64,000 nt of DNA, taken from Hyphomicrobiales bacterium. GTDB lineage: Bacteria; Pseudomonadota; Alphaproteobacteria; Rhizobiales; Rhizobiaceae. A program made the position numbers and the translations under genes. Position 1 is the first letter of the stretch; each line of letters begins with the position of its first letter. The stretch spans positions 1-64,000 of the forward strand of contig UCJU01000020.1 in assembly GCA_900472925.1 (NCBI GenBank). The letters are read 5' to 3'. Under the pieces are notes generated by a model. That model searched no databases. It saw nothing but the letters and a program-made list of their open reading frames with translations, and had not been told where the DNA came from. Below are positions 35,599 through 45,761 of this stretch, piece by piece.

Positions 35599-37068
35599 AT
35601 GACATTGAGAGCCCAGCCGAAAGCGTCGCATTTCATCGATGGAGACTACGTCGAAGACGCTGATGGTGCAGTTTTCGAGAGCATCTATCCCGCAACGGGA
35701 GAGGTCGTCGCAAGACTCCACGCCGCCACGCCCGCCATTGTGGAACGCGCCATCGCTTCCGCCAAGAAGGCCCAAAAGGCATGGGCCGCGATGAGCCCCA
35801 CGGCGCGCGGACGCATCCTGCGTCGCGCAGCCGATATCATTCGCGAGCGCAACCGCGAACTGTCGGAACTGGAAACGCTCGATACAGGCAAACCCATTCA
35901 GGAAACCATCGTTGCGGATTCGACCTCCGGTGCCGACAGCCTCGAATTCTTCGGCGGCATCGCACCGTCTGCACTTAACGGCGATCATATTCCGCTTGGG
36001 AGCGATTTTGCCTATACCAAGCGTGTTCCACTCGGCGTCTGCGTCGGCATTGGTGCTTGGAACTACCCGCAGCAGATCGCCTGCTGGAAGGCAGCGCCCG
36101 CGCTTGTCGCTGGCAACGCCATGGTGTTCAAGCCTTCGGAAAACACACCGCTCGGCGCCTTGAAGATCGCTGAAATTCTGGTCGAGGCCGGTTTGCCCAA
36201 GGGTCTGTTCAACGTCATTCAGGGCGATCGGGACACCGGTCCTCTGCTGGTCAACCACCCGGATGCCGCCAAGGTCTCGCTCACCGGCTCTGTGCCGACC
36301 GGCCGCAAGGTCGCCGCCGCCGCCGCCGGTCATCTCAAACACGTCACCATGGAATTGGGCGGCAAGTCTCCGCTGATCGTATTCGATGATGCCGATATCG
36401 AAAGCGCTGTCGGCGGCGCGATGCTCGGCAACTTCTATTCCTCCGGCCAGGTTTGCTCCAACGGCACCCGCGTCTTTGTGCAGCGTGGCGCAAAGCAGCG
36501 CTTCCTCGAAAACCTCAAAAGCCGCACCGATGCGATGATCATCGGCGAGCCCATGGACGAGGCAACCCAGATCGGCCCGCTGGTATCGAAGGCACAACAG
36601 GAAAAGGTGTTGGCCTACATCGAAAAGGGCAAGGCCGAGGGCGCCACGCTTGTCACCGGCGGGGGTATTCCCAACCATGTTTCGGGCGAGGGCGCTTACG
36701 TGCAGCCGACCGTGTTTGCCGATGTGACGGACGAGATGACAATCGCTCGCGAAGAAATCTTCGGGCCTGTGATGTGCGTGCTGGATTTCGACGATGAAGA
36801 CGAGGTCATCGCCCGCGCCAACGCCACCGAATTCGGATTGGCGGGCGGGGTGTTCACGGCAGATATAAACCGCGCGCATCGTGTGGTGGATCAACTGGAG
36901 GCGGGAACACTTTGGATCAACACCTATAATCTTTGCCCGGTCGAAATGCCGTTTGGTGGGTCGAAACAATCAGGGTTCGGGCGCGAGAATTCTGCGGCGG
37001 CGCTTAGTCATTATAGTGAGTTGAAGACGGTTTATGTGGCGATGGGCAAGGTCGAAGCGCCTTACTAG
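35599..37068 (+). CDS. betB: Betaine-aldehyde dehydrogenase
   Basis: Oxidises betaine aldehyde to the osmoprotectant glycine betaine with NAD(P)+. The 489-residue ALDH has the catalytic glutamate region [17 protein letters not shown], the catalytic cysteine in [14 protein letters not shown] and the NAD-binding [18 protein letters not shown]. The ATG at 35599 follows TAAGGA and agrees with the normal family length. It is downstream of betI and followed by an unrelated small gene before betA. Confidence 0.96.
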   Translation: MTLRAQPKASHFIDGDYVEDADGAVFESIYPATGEVVARLHAATPAIVERAIASAKKAQKAWAAMSPTARGRILRRAADIIRERNRELSELETLDTGKPIQETIVADSTSGADSLEFFGGIAPSALNGDHIPLGSDFAYTKRVPLGVCVGIGAWNYPQQIACWKAAPALVAGNAMVFKPSENTPLGALKIAEILVEAGLPKGLFNVIQGDRDTGPLLVNHPDAAKVSLTGSVPTGRKVAAAAAGHLKHVTMELGGKSPLIVFDDADIESAVGGAMLGNFYSSGQVCSNGTRVFVQRGAKQRFLENLKSRTDAMIIGEPMDEATQIGPLVSKAQQEKVLAYIEKGKAEGATLVTGGGIPNHVSGEGAYVQPTVFADVTDEMTIAREEIFGPVMCVLDFDDEDEVIARANATEFGLAGGVFTADINRAHRVVDQLEAGTLWINTYNLCPVEMPFGGSKQSGFGRENSAAALSHYSELKTVYVAMGKVEAPY

Positions 37069-37079
37069 GAGTATTTCGT

Positions 37080-37541
37080 ATGACTGCTGACGTTAGAGTG
37101 TATGTTTTCTCCTCGAAATCTATAACAAATATTTGGGCCGGATATGGTGCCGAAACATGGGCTGTTGCGATCGGTTCTGAGAGCACAAACAAGGGTAAAA
37201 TTACTAAGGCTTCTAAAATGCCAGTCGGATCATTTGGTATTTTATACTGTGAGCCGTGGAAATCTTTTACTGTTCCATTTGTCACCTGCTCCGCTCCTGA
37301 GGCTTCAAGCAAGGAAGCCGAGATATGGTCAGATGAGTGGATGCTACCATTTAGGTTTAAAGCACTAGCGAATCCACGGAACAGGATCGCGGGAAGTGAG
37401 ATTCTCGCGCTGCCGGGAGCCAGAGAACGAGGACGCACTAATTACGCGAATTACCTTACGGTCCAAGGAAACTTCGCTTTCCAGGCGTCAACGATTGATG
37501 TCCGTGACTGGCAACAAATTGTCACGAGGCTAGCCGGTTGA
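37080..37541 (+). CDS. Unknown protein in the bet operon, possibly PUA/EVE-like
   Basis: A 153-residue protein lying between betB and betA. Its codons are visibly more AT-rich than those of its neighbours, a sign of recent arrival. The segment [31 protein letters not shown], and then [15 protein letters not shown], give a weak impression of a PUA-like/EVE nucleic-acid-binding fold, but I do not claim it. AGGAG follows the betB stop, so it can be translated from the same message, and its TGA overlaps the betA ATG (TGATG), making betA translation dependent on it. No such gene is normally in this operon. Confidence 0.7.
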   Translation: MTADVRVYVFSSKSITNIWAGYGAETWAVAIGSESTNKGKITKASKMPVGSFGILYCEPWKSFTVPFVTCSAPEASSKEAEIWSDEWMLPFRFKALANPRNRIAGSEILALPGARERGRTNYANYLTVQGNFAFQASTIDVRDWQQIVTRLAG

Positions 37542-39193
37542 TGCAAAACGCAGATTTCGTCATAGTCGGTTCCGGTTCCGCAGGCTCTGCCATGGCTTAC
37601 CGCCTTTCGGAAGACGGCAAATATTCCGTCATCGTCATCGAGGCCGGTGGGTCGGATTTCGGCCCCTTCATCCAGATGCCCGCTGCGCTCGCCTGGCCGA
37701 TGAGCATGAAGCGCTACAATTGGGGCTATCATTCCGAGCCGGAGCCTAACCTCAACAACCGCCGTATTACCGCGCCGCGCGGCAAGGTCATCGGCGGGTC
37801 GTCCTCCATAAATGGTCTGGTGTATGTTCGCGGCCACGCGGAGGATTTCAACCGCTGGGAAGAACTTGGTGCACAGGGTTGGGCGTACGCGGATGTGCTG
37901 CCCTACTTCAAACGCATGGAAACCAGCCATGGCGGCGAGGAGGGCTGGCGCGGCACCGATGGGCCGCTGCATGTGCAGCGCGGACCAGTCAAAAACCCGC
38001 TGTTCCACGCCTTTGTCAAAGCCGGTTCGCAGGCCGGTTTCGAACTGACCGACGACTACAATGGCTCCAAGCAGGAAGGTTTCGGCCTGATGGAGCAGAC
38101 CATCCACAATGGTCGCCGCTGGTCCGCTGCCAACGCCTATCTACGGCCTGCGCTGAAGCGTAGCAACGTCACGCTCGTTCATGGTTTTGCACGCAAGATC
38201 GTCATCGAGAATGGGCGTGCGACGGGTGTCGAGATCGAGCGCCGGGGCGGCGTGGAAACGATCAGGGCCAATCGCGAAGTGATCGTCTCGGCGTCATCTT
38301 TCAACTCGCCCAAGCTGCTGATGCTGTCAGGCATCGGTCCCGCCCAACACCTGCAGGCCATGGGTATCGAGGTGAAGGCGGATCGACCGGGCGTCGGGGC
38401 CAATCTTCAGGACCACATGGAATTCTATTTCCAGCAGGTCTCCACCAAACCCGTGTCCCTCTATTCATGGCTGCCATGGTTCTGGCAGGGCGTGGCGGGT
38501 GCGCAATGGCTGGTAACGAAGGGTGGGCTGGGTGCCTCCAACCAGTTCGAGGCCTGCGCCTTCCTGCGGTCCGAACCGGGGCTGAAACAGCCGGATATCC
38601 AGTTCCACTTCCTGCCCGTCGCCATTTCCTATGATGGCAAGGCGGCGGCGAAAAGCCATGGTTTTCAGGTGCATGTTGGCTTCAACCTGTCGAAATCACG
38701 GGGCAATGTGACACTGCGCTCATCCGATCCGAAGGACGATCCGGTCATTCGCTTCAACTATATGAGCCACGCCGAAGACTGGGAAAAATTCCGCCATTGC
38801 GTTCGCCTGACACGGGATATCTTCAGCCAGAAAGCATTCGATGACTATCGTGGACCGGAGATCCAGCCGGGCGAGGCCGTTCAGTCTGACGAAGCCATCG
38901 ACGCCTTTCTGCGCGAACATCTGGAAAGCGCCTACCACCCCTGCGGCACCTGCAGGATGGGCGACCGCAACGACCCGATGGCAGTGGTCGATCCCGAATG
39001 CCGGGTCATCGGCGTCGAAGGCCTGCGCGTGGCAGACAGTTCCATCTTCCCGCACGTCACCTACGGCAATCTCAATGGTCCCTCGATCATGACGGGCGAG
39101 AAGGCGGCAGATCATATTCTGGGACGGCAACCCCTGCCGCGTTCCAATCAGGAACCGTGGGTCAATCCGCGTGCTGCGGTGAGTGACCGATAA
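37541..39193 (+). CDS. betA: Choline dehydrogenase
   Basis: Membrane-associated GMC-family flavoenzyme that oxidises choline to betaine aldehyde, the first step before BetB. The 550-residue protein begins with the FAD motif [20 protein letters not shown], and shows the GMC signature [18 protein letters not shown], the second signature [15 protein letters not shown] and the catalytic histidine region [12 protein letters not shown]. The ATG at 37541 is taken; a TTG at 37538 is one codon earlier. Its own ribosome site is weak, which fits coupling to the preceding gene. Confidence 0.95.
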   Translation: MQNADFVIVGSGSAGSAMAYRLSEDGKYSVIVIEAGGSDFGPFIQMPAALAWPMSMKRYNWGYHSEPEPNLNNRRITAPRGKVIGGSSSINGLVYVRGHAEDFNRWEELGAQGWAYADVLPYFKRMETSHGGEEGWRGTDGPLHVQRGPVKNPLFHAFVKAGSQAGFELTDDYNGSKQEGFGLMEQTIHNGRRWSAANAYLRPALKRSNVTLVHGFARKIVIENGRATGVEIERRGGVETIRANREVIVSASSFNSPKLLMLSGIGPAQHLQAMGIEVKADRPGVGANLQDHMEFYFQQVSTKPVSLYSWLPWFWQGVAGAQWLVTKGGLGASNQFEACAFLRSEPGLKQPDIQFHFLPVAISYDGKAAAKSHGFQVHVGFNLSKSRGNVTLRSSDPKDDPVIRFNYMSHAEDWEKFRHCVRLTRDIFSQKAFDDYRGPEIQPGEAVQSDEAIDAFLREHLESAYHPCGTCRMGDRNDPMAVVDPECRVIGVEGLRVADSSIFPHVTYGNLNGPSIMTGEKAADHILGRQPLPRSNQEPWVNPRAAVSDR

Positions 39194-39388
39194 GGATAGG
39201 TCACAGTCGTCTTCGCCTCGATCCCGGGCAGCATGACGTTGGCGATCTCAGCGCCTGCGATTTTCAGGGAGGGGCTTCTTGTCCGCCTCCTGCATTGCCA
39301 ATGCGCTGCGCTTGTCTCAATAAATGTCGAAGACACGGTTGTAATCACCGGCGGCTGGGCGGATAACGAGCCATTCCTGACCCGCCGA

Positions 39389-40762
39389 ATGAACCAAAAT
39401 AAATATGTCTGGACCTCCATGCCTGCCAATTACAGAAAACTGAAAATGCTTCGTCGTACCCGGGTCGTCTGGGGATCGTGGCGGATCTGGAAGCCGCGTG
39501 CTGTTTTCTGGCTGGGTGCATTGGCCGTCGGGTTCGTCAGCGTTGTCTTCGCGATTTTGGCAGATCACGCTCAGCATCTGTTTTCCGCGGCCGTCTCGTC
39601 AGGGCAATATACCTATCTGCTGCCGCTGGTCATAAGTCCGATTGGCTTCATGCTGTGCGCATGGCTTGCGTTTTCATTCTTTCCCAATGCGCAAGGCAGC
39701 GGCATCCCGCAGGCTATTGCGGCGCGTCACTTTCATGATGATGAGGATCGCTCCCGCCTGCTGTCGCTGAAGCTGGCCTTCGGCAAGATCGTGTTGACGG
39801 TGGCAGGCCTGCTCTCCGGCGCCTCGATAGGCCGTGAAGGCCCAACCGTGCAGGTCGGAGCCTCGATTATGCTCCAGGCCGCACGCTGGGGCGGCATGGC
39901 GCAGGCCAAGGGCCTTATTCTTGCCGGTTCGGCGGCAGGTATCGCGGCGGCTTTCAATACCCCCTTGGCGGGGATCGTCTTTGCCATCGAGGAGATGGGC
40001 AAGATCTATGAGTCCCGCACCAACGGCATCGTGCTCACGGCTGTCATACTTGCGGGCCTGTCCTCCATTGGTATGCTGGGCAGCTACAATTACTTCGGAA
40101 CCAGTACCCTTTTGCCGACCGCCGCTGTGGATTGGGCGCTGGTGCCGATCTGTGGCATTGGTGGTGGTGTGCTCGGCGCGCTGTTCAGCGCGATGGCGCT
40201 GAGGATCATGGCGCGAATCCGCCGCTGGAGCCACGTTGTGCCGCTCAAACGACTGCTGATCGTTGCCGCCGTTTGCGGTCTTTTGTCGGCCATCGTCGGT
40301 ATCGTCTCGGGCGGCACGACATATGGAACGGGATATGAGCAGGCCCGCGCCGCCATCGAAGGGCATGCCGCTCCTGCTTACTATTTCATCGAAAAACTGC
40401 TGGCCACATTCCTCGCCATGCTCTCCGGCATCCCGGGCGGCTTTTTCGCGCCGTCGCTGTCTGTGGGTGGCGCGTTCGGCAGCACGATTGCCGAGGTCAC
40501 CGGTGCAAGCATCGGCCTTGGCGCCATTCTCGGAATGGCGGGTTATTTCTCGGGCGTTACCCAGGCTCCGATGACGACATTTGTCATCATTCTGGAAATG
40601 ACGGGCAATCACCGCTGCATATTCCCAATCATGGCGGCGTCCATGCTGGGTTATCTGGCCTCGCGCATCATCATGCCGGAGCAGTTCTATCATGGAATGG
40701 CACGTATCTTTGTTGCCAACGTCATCCGCACCAGACGCGCTGGCCACGTACCGGAGCACTGA
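39389..40762 (+). CDS. ClC family chloride channel or transporter
   Basis: A 457-residue multi-span ClC protein. Selectivity-filter motifs are readable: GSGIPQAIAA (GSGIP), GREGPTVQVGASI (G(K/R)EGP with the gating glutamate) and GGFFAPSLSVGGAFG (GxFxP). This suggests a Cl-/H+ antiporter or a channel in the inner membrane, possibly for acid resistance or turgor. It has no C-terminal CBS domains. The start at 39389 is uncertain; ATGs at 39419 and further upstream are possible and none has a strong ribosome site. Confidence 0.92.
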   Translation: MNQNKYVWTSMPANYRKLKMLRRTRVVWGSWRIWKPRAVFWLGALAVGFVSVVFAILADHAQHLFSAAVSSGQYTYLLPLVISPIGFMLCAWLAFSFFPNAQGSGIPQAIAARHFHDDEDRSRLLSLKLAFGKIVLTVAGLLSGASIGREGPTVQVGASIMLQAARWGGMAQAKGLILAGSAAGIAAAFNTPLAGIVFAIEEMGKIYESRTNGIVLTAVILAGLSSIGMLGSYNYFGTSTLLPTAAVDWALVPICGIGGGVLGALFSAMALRIMARIRRWSHVVPLKRLLIVAAVCGLLSAIVGIVSGGTTYGTGYEQARAAIEGHAAPAYYFIEKLLATFLAMLSGIPGGFFAPSLSVGGAFGSTIAEVTGASIGLGAILGMAGYFSGVTQAPMTTFVIILEMTGNHRCIFPIMAASMLGYLASRIIMPEQFYHGMARIFVANVIRTRRAGHVPEH

Positions 40763-40774
40763 GGTATCCGCGCC

Positions 40775-41572
40775 TCATGCGCTGTCTGGTTGCCGCTGCG
40801 GTGCCGGTTCAAGGGAGTTCACACCGAAATAGCCCAGCCCCGGTATTTTGATGCCGGGGTTGACGATGTCGATGCCAGCGACAAGCCCCAGAAAATTGAC
40901 CTCAAAGCCACTTCTGGCACCCGCTGACACGCCGAGAAAACCGCCAAGCGAGACACTGACATCCTTCCAGTCATCGGCGATGTGGACGATGTCTCCATTG
41001 GGAAGGTAGTCGCGCCCGACAGCATCGGGCGGCAGCACGACGCCCAGTTCCGGCACTTGGCGAAGCACATGTGCGACGAAGGTATTGGAGTTTGGCCCCG
41101 GATAAATGCGGTACCCACCCGCCTTGCCGTAGGGGTAATCCGCGATCGCCTGCTCGATTTTCGGGATCAGCCGTTCGGCCTCCTCACCGTGCATTTCCAG
41201 GACGCGGCGTGGCATGTTGGAATACCAATAGGCATCCGGCGCATAGGCGTTGCGGCGAATGGGCGTGCCCCAGCCAACCTTGTCGTAGCGCTCGTAGCTG
41301 GACGCCCCTTCTTTTTTCACCACGATCCAGGCATGGCTGGCGATGGAGCCCTTGAGGCCGCCGGTCATGGCCGAATAGACGTAGATCGCAGCGGGCTTGT
41401 CCGCTGACGCTTCCGGCAGAATGCCTGCCGATGACCAGCGCGCATTGCGGTAGCCTGTCGGATGTTCCTTCATCGCCCACAGTCCGGCAGAGGCGAGCGC
41501 GGGCAGAAGATAGATGACGAAAACGGCCAGTAAAAAGCGTTTGGCAAATTTCAATGAGACAACCTCGTGCAT
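40775..41572 (-). CDS. DUF3750 family protein
   Basis: A 265-residue protein with an N-terminal membrane segment (about 9-32). The domain GLKGSIASHAWIVVKKEGASSYERYDKVGWG, TPIRRNAYAPDAYWYSNMP, then YRIYPGPNSNTFVAHVLRQVPELGVVLPPDAVGRDYL fits DUF3750, which has a papain-like arrangement with H and C/N residues in YPGPNSNTFV and SHAW. The activity is unknown. The gene is convergent with the ClC gene; 13 bases separate the stops. Confidence 0.85.
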   Translation of the reverse strand: MHEVVSLKFAKRFLLAVFVIYLLPALASAGLWAMKEHPTGYRNARWSSAGILPEASADKPAAIYVYSAMTGGLKGSIASHAWIVVKKEGASSYERYDKVGWGTPIRRNAYAPDAYWYSNMPRRVLEMHGEEAERLIPKIEQAIADYPYGKAGGYRIYPGPNSNTFVAHVLRQVPELGVVLPPDAVGRDYLPNGDIVHIADDWKDVSVSLGGFLGVSAGARSGFEVNFLGLVAGIDIVNPGIKIPGLGYFGVNSLEPAPQRQPDSA

Positions 41573-41630
41573 CGGTGCGGCTATTCATCTAAACAACGGT
41601 TTCAATTTCGTATTTTTTGAGGCTGAAACC

Positions 41631-42632
41631 ATGCACAACCCCGTTACCGTCGAAGTGACCAGAGGAAATCTCGTGGAAAGCCGCCATCGCGGTATGGCTG
41701 TTGTGATGGATGGAGCAGGCGATGTCGTCTTCTCCGCAGGCGACGTGGATGGCGGCGTGTTCCCACGCTCTGCCTGCAAGGCCATGCAGGCGCTGCCTTT
41801 GGTCGAGAGCGGTGCAGCCGATGCCTATGGCTTCGGGGCGAAGGAGCTGGCCTTCGCCTGTGCGTCCCATTCAGGTGAAGATGCCCACGCGCAGCTTGCG
41901 GCCAATATGCTGGCAAAGGCGGGCAGGGACGTGGAGACGCTGGAGTGTGGCGCCCACTGGTCTTCTGATCAGGCAACCATCATCCATCAAGCCCGCACCT
42001 TGCAAAAACCCTCGGCACTTCACAACAATTGTTCCGGCAAGCATTCCGGCTTCGTCTGTGCGTGCGTGCATACGGGCATGGAAACGAAGGGCTACGTCGA
42101 TTTTGACCACCCGTTGCAGGCCGAGATACGCGCGACGATGGAAAGCCTGACGGGTGCGGCTATCGGCCACGACAATTGCGGCGTCGACGGCTGCTCGATA
42201 CCAACCTACGCCATTCCGCTGAAAGGTCTGGCGCACGGCTTTGCCAAGATGGTGACGGGGCAGGGGCTGGAACAGGGCCGCGCGAAAGCCGCACGCCGGT
42301 TGATCGAGGCCTGCATGGCGCAGCCATTTTACGTCGCTGGAACGGGTCGCACCTGCACAAGGCTGATGGAGATCGCGCCGGGTCAAATCTTCGCCAAAAC
42401 CGGTGCCGAGGGCGTGTTCGTCGCTGCCCTGCCGCAACAGGGTATCGCGATGGCGGTCAAGTGCGAGGATGGCACGACGCGCGCAGCAGAAGCCATGATT
42501 GCCGCTCTGCTGGCGCGCTACTTCGAAAAGGACAGTGCCGAGCAGCAAACGCTGTTGAGCATGGCAAACCGCTCCATGAAAAACTGGAACGGCATCCATG
42601 TCGGAGACATCAGGGTCACCACCCGGCTATAG
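41631..42632 (+). CDS. ansA: L-asparaginase, thermolabile rhizobial type
   Basis: Hydrolyses asparagine to aspartate and ammonia. The 333-residue protein belongs to the Asparaginase_II family rather than the E. coli one. Visible active-site blocks are FPRSACKAMQALPLVESGA (SxxK), FACASHSGEDAHAQLAANML, NNCSGKHSGFVCAC (metal-ligating C and K) and GHDNCGVDGCSIPTYAIPL. R. etli enzymes of this type use a zinc site and two SxxK pairs. The ATG at 41631 is chosen because a longer frame overlaps the DUF3750 start region without a ribosome site. Confidence 0.92.
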   Translation: MHNPVTVEVTRGNLVESRHRGMAVVMDGAGDVVFSAGDVDGGVFPRSACKAMQALPLVESGAADAYGFGAKELAFACASHSGEDAHAQLAANMLAKAGRDVETLECGAHWSSDQATIIHQARTLQKPSALHNNCSGKHSGFVCACVHTGMETKGYVDFDHPLQAEIRATMESLTGAAIGHDNCGVDGCSIPTYAIPLKGLAHGFAKMVTGQGLEQGRAKAARRLIEACMAQPFYVAGTGRTCTRLMEIAPGQIFAKTGAEGVFVAALPQQGIAMAVKCEDGTTRAAEAMIAALLARYFEKDSAEQQTLLSMANRSMKNWNGIHVGDIRVTTRL

Positions 42633-42638
42633 GCAGGC

Positions 42639-43298
42639 TCAGGCAGCTTCGGTGCTGCGGGCGTCCCACATGGCCTTGAAGGCAGGGCGGGACTGGCAAC
42701 GATCCAGCCATGCCTTGACCGAAGGGTTTGCATCGAACAGACCAGCATGCGCCTGCGCATAACGCACGACCTCGGCGACATTGATGTCTGCGACGCTGAA
42801 CCTGTTGCCGACAAGATAGTCATTGCCGGAGAGATGCTGTTCGAGAACCTTGAACGGTCGGCGCAACATGCGCGCCGCCACGTCCATGACGGCCTGCCCG
42901 GCATCGCTGTTTGCCAGCCCTTCGGCCACGGTAGAGGAAATCTTCAGGGCGTTCGTCTCGAGTTCGGTTGCGGCAAAGAATGACCACTGCATCATCTGCG
43001 CATCCTCGACCAGATCCGAAGGGGCAAGCGAGGTGCCGTGCTTGCGGGCCAGGTAAAGGTTGATCGCCATCGATTCGTAAAGAACCATACCGTCGTCGTC
43101 GATGCAGGGAATGGTGCCCATGGGATTGATGGAAAGATAGGACGGCGTCAGCGTGTTGACGGGCGCTTCTGCAGAGGTGGGGTCGCTCAGGCGCCTGGCC
43201 TGGATGACCGGCACGTGTTTGAAATCAAGCCCGAGCTCTCCAGCCAGCCACAGCGTGCGGGTGGCACGGGAACGATAAACCCCATAGATCGTCAGCAT
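42639..43298 (-). CDS. Glutathione S-transferase family protein
   Basis: A 219-residue GST. The thioredoxin-fold N-terminus is MLTIYGVYRSRATRTLWLAGELGLDFKHVPV and the motif NPMGTIPCIDDDGMVLYESMAINLYLA carries the glutathione-binding P-x-(I/C) and ES residues. The helical C-terminal half includes SGNDYLVGNRFSVADINVAEV (N-capping motif). The ATG at 43298 follows GAGGAG. It conjugates glutathione to electrophiles or reduces peroxides; the substrate is unknown. It is convergent with the asparaginase gene. Confidence 0.92.
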   Translation of the reverse strand: MLTIYGVYRSRATRTLWLAGELGLDFKHVPVIQARRLSDPTSAEAPVNTLTPSYLSINPMGTIPCIDDDGMVLYESMAINLYLARKHGTSLAPSDLVEDAQMMQWSFFAATELETNALKISSTVAEGLANSDAGQAVMDVAARMLRRPFKVLEQHLSGNDYLVGNRFSVADINVAEVVRYAQAHAGLFDANPSVKAWLDRCQSRPAFKAMWDARSTEAA

Positions 43299-43555
43299 TC
43301 TCAATTCTCCTCGATTGCTCGCTCCAACCTATTGCCGCCGGGGCTGAAACGGAAGCCGGAATATGGGTTGCCTCTTCATTTCAATTGCATCTTTTGATTG
43401 CATTTTTACAAATTAAGTTTATCTGTAGTCATGTCGCGTAACTATTGTTCACGCGTAGATCAGTTTCACGATATCTACAGTGTTTCAGGTTATTTTAATT
43501 GAGCAGAAGTGATTTTGCGACATAGTCGCTCAGGCTTTGTCTATGCCCGTGAATT

Positions 43556-45085
43556 ATGTTCCGCGCGATAAAGCAAAGGCTGATGACGAATGTTGCTGCA
43601 GGTAGGGATCGTTGCGTAATGCGAGAAGAAAATGGCGCTCGTTTTTTTGGTGCGCAAGCATTGGCTCCGGATTTTCTCAAGGTCGGTCTTTCCGATTCGA
43701 GAATGGCCTATCTTCTGGATCATATTCCCGAGATGGTTTTCCTCAAGGATATTGACGGATACTACAATTACATGAATGCTGCGGCGCTTGCTTGTCTCGG
43801 TCACGAGCCGGACTTCATCAAGGGCCGTCGTCTGACCATCTACGATATGGCGCCGCCTGATGTCGCGCGACGCATCGATGAGATGGACAGACGCATCATG
43901 TCCACGGGGGAAGGGCTTTACGAGGCCGAGGAGCGCGTTTCCAAGGACGGGAACGTTCGGTGGTATTCCGGCACCCGCATTCCCATCCGCAACGAGGATG
44001 GCGACGTCGTCGGTCTTGCCGGGATTTCCCGCGAGATTACATCCGCCAAATGGCAGGAAACGCTGCGGCGCAGCCATGCCGCACTTTTGGAAATGATCGT
44101 GCACGGTCAGCCGCTGCCCATCATACTCGACGCCATCGTGACGACGGTGGAAAGCCTGCTGGACAATCTCACCGGCTCCATCCTGCTGGTGGAGCACGAC
44201 CGGCTGCGAACCGGTGCTGCCCCATCTCTTCCCGCAAGCTATACATCGCTGATCGACGGCGTAGAGATCGGCCCGATGGTCGGCTCATGCGGAACAGCCG
44301 CATGGCGCCGCGAGGCCGTCTATGTCAGCGATACGTTTCAGGATCCGCTTTGGAAGGATTTCGTCGAAATCGCCATGCGCCATGGGCTGCGGTCTTGCTG
44401 GTCGACGCCCATCATGGGCAATGGCTGCGTCTTGCTGGGCACATTCGCGCTCTATTCCGGCACGGTGCGCGAACCGTCCGCAATCGAAAAAGAAATCATC
44501 GACATGGCGACCAATATTGCCGGCATCGCAATAGACCGCCGCCGCGCCGAAGAACGCGTGCATTTCATGGCGCATCATGATCCGTTGACGGGCCTCTCCA
44601 ACAGAAATCTATTCTGGAGCCAGTTCAGCCGCGCCATTCACGAGGCCAAACGTGAAGACCGGCTGGTGGCCATTACCTATATCGATCTCGATAATTTCAA
44701 GCATATCAACGACCACTACGGCCACGCCGCCGGAGACGAGGTTCTACGCAGTCTGGCCGCACGGATAACGAGTTGTATCAGGGCATCCGACATCGCTGTC
44801 AGGCTGGGTGGCGATGAATTCGCGATCATATTCAGCAATCCCAGACATAATGAGGAGGGCATCTTACGGCGTCTGGAAAGCATCCGTGAACGTGCAGCGG
44901 AGCCAATTGCGCTGGAAAATGGCTCCATCACCGTGACATGCTCGTCCGGCACGGCCTTTTACCCGAGCGATGGTGAGACGCCGGAAGCCTTGCTGGCAAA
45001 GGCAGATGCGGCCATGTACGAAGCCAAGAAGAATGGCCGCAACGGGGTGCGCGTTTTCGAGCCGTCATACGCTGCGGGCATCTGA
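43556..45085 (+). CDS. PAS-GAF-GGDEF diguanylate cyclase
   Basis: A 509-residue cytoplasmic sensor. A PAS domain (about 50-170: LLDHIPEMVFLKDIDGYYNYMNAAAL, GISREITSAK) is followed by a GAF domain (about 185-340: SCGTAAWRREAVYVSD, HGLRSCWSTPIMG) and a GGDEF domain (about 350-505). The active-site motif is LGGDEFAIIF, and RASD five residues before it is the product-inhibition I-site. So it should make c-di-GMP with feedback control. The signal sensed by PAS/GAF is unknown. No membrane spans. Confidence 0.93.
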   Translation: MFRAIKQRLMTNVAAGRDRCVMREENGARFFGAQALAPDFLKVGLSDSRMAYLLDHIPEMVFLKDIDGYYNYMNAAALACLGHEPDFIKGRRLTIYDMAPPDVARRIDEMDRRIMSTGEGLYEAEERVSKDGNVRWYSGTRIPIRNEDGDVVGLAGISREITSAKWQETLRRSHAALLEMIVHGQPLPIILDAIVTTVESLLDNLTGSILLVEHDRLRTGAAPSLPASYTSLIDGVEIGPMVGSCGTAAWRREAVYVSDTFQDPLWKDFVEIAMRHGLRSCWSTPIMGNGCVLLGTFALYSGTVREPSAIEKEIIDMATNIAGIAIDRRRAEERVHFMAHHDPLTGLSNRNLFWSQFSRAIHEAKREDRLVAITYIDLDNFKHINDHYGHAAGDEVLRSLAARITSCIRASDIAVRLGGDEFAIIFSNPRHNEEGILRRLESIRERAAEPIALENGSITVTCSSGTAFYPSDGETPEALLAKADAAMYEAKKNGRNGVRVFEPSYAAGI

Positions 45086-45112
45086 CCGGGCACTCGTCGA
45101 GCGCGCGATTAC

Positions 45113-45649
45113 TCAACGTGCATCGTCAGGCTTTGCAGCGGCCATCAGGGCCATGGCATCGGGGGCGAGGCGCTTTTCGAATTTTTCGATAAAGCGATCG
45201 AACAATCGGGCGAACTCTGCCACGTCATCGCTTGGCCAGTCGCTGACCACTTCGCGAATAATATTGATTTTCGCGCTGCGCATCTCTTCCAGAATGCTGT
45301 GGCCAAGCGGCGTGATATCGATGACGCTGCGTCGCCCGTCTTCCTGCGACGCCTCTCTCTTGAGAAGGCCACGACCTACCATTTCCGCCACGACACGGCT
45401 GCCACGGGACGGGTCCAGCCGCATCGCCTCGGCAATGGCACCCACGGTCACGACAGCACCCGCGCGGTGAACGATATCCAGAACATCGATATGGGATAGT
45501 TCCAGCCCCGGAGCGAGCTTGGCAATGGCCATACGCCCAATGACGCGGCGACCGATCATCAGGCGCATGCGCCCCATGGTCTGGCTGATGCTCAGAACCT
45601 CGTCGTGGTCGGTCGGTTCCTGTTTCGAAAGCGATGTCAGCGCGTTCAT
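45113..45649 (-). CDS. MarR family regulator, adjacent to a multidrug transporter
   Basis: A 178-residue winged-helix repressor of the MarR type. The DNA-binding part reads ELSHIDVLDIVHRAGAVVTVGAIAEAMRLDPSRGSRVVAEMVGRGLLKREASQEDGRRSVIDITPLG, with the wing at DGRRS. The ATG at 45649 follows AGGGGA and is preferred over an upstream frame. It is divergent from the MFS gene, with a 7-base dyad between them, and probably represses that transporter until a drug ligand binds. Confidence 0.92.
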   Translation of the reverse strand: MNALTSLSKQEPTDHDEVLSISQTMGRMRLMIGRRVIGRMAIAKLAPGLELSHIDVLDIVHRAGAVVTVGAIAEAMRLDPSRGSRVVAEMVGRGLLKREASQEDGRRSVIDITPLGHSILEEMRSAKINIIREVVSDWPSDDVAEFARLFDRFIEKFEKRLAPDAMALMAAAKPDDAR

Positions 45650-45706
45650 GTCTGCGATTCCCCTGGATGGTATGGGAGAGAATATCACACATCCAGAAAT
45701 ATGCCA

Positions 45707-45735
45707 TTGACATATATGTGCGAAAGGCACATAAA
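45707..45735 (+). promoter_or_regulatory. Promoter of the MFS gene with embedded MarR operator
   Basis: TTGACA at 45707-45712 and CATAAA at 45730-45735 are spaced 17 bases, a plausible sigma-70 promoter. Between and over them is a perfect dyad TATGTGC-gaaag-GCACATA (45715-45733). Binding there would block RNA polymerase, so this is the likely operator for the divergent MarR protein. Confidence 0.75.
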
Positions 45736-45761
45736 TTTCTCATCAAGTGTGAGATCTTTCC

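Noticed and set aside
35545-36969. A 474-codon minus-strand frame opposite betB
   Set aside because: It mirrors the conserved betB gene in high-GC DNA; the protein has low-complexity Gly/Asp/His-rich composition and no motif.
39674-40759. A 361-codon minus-strand frame opposite the ClC gene
   Set aside because: It is very rich in Arg, Asp, Gly and His with no hydrophobic core, which is the usual antisense artefact of a membrane protein gene.
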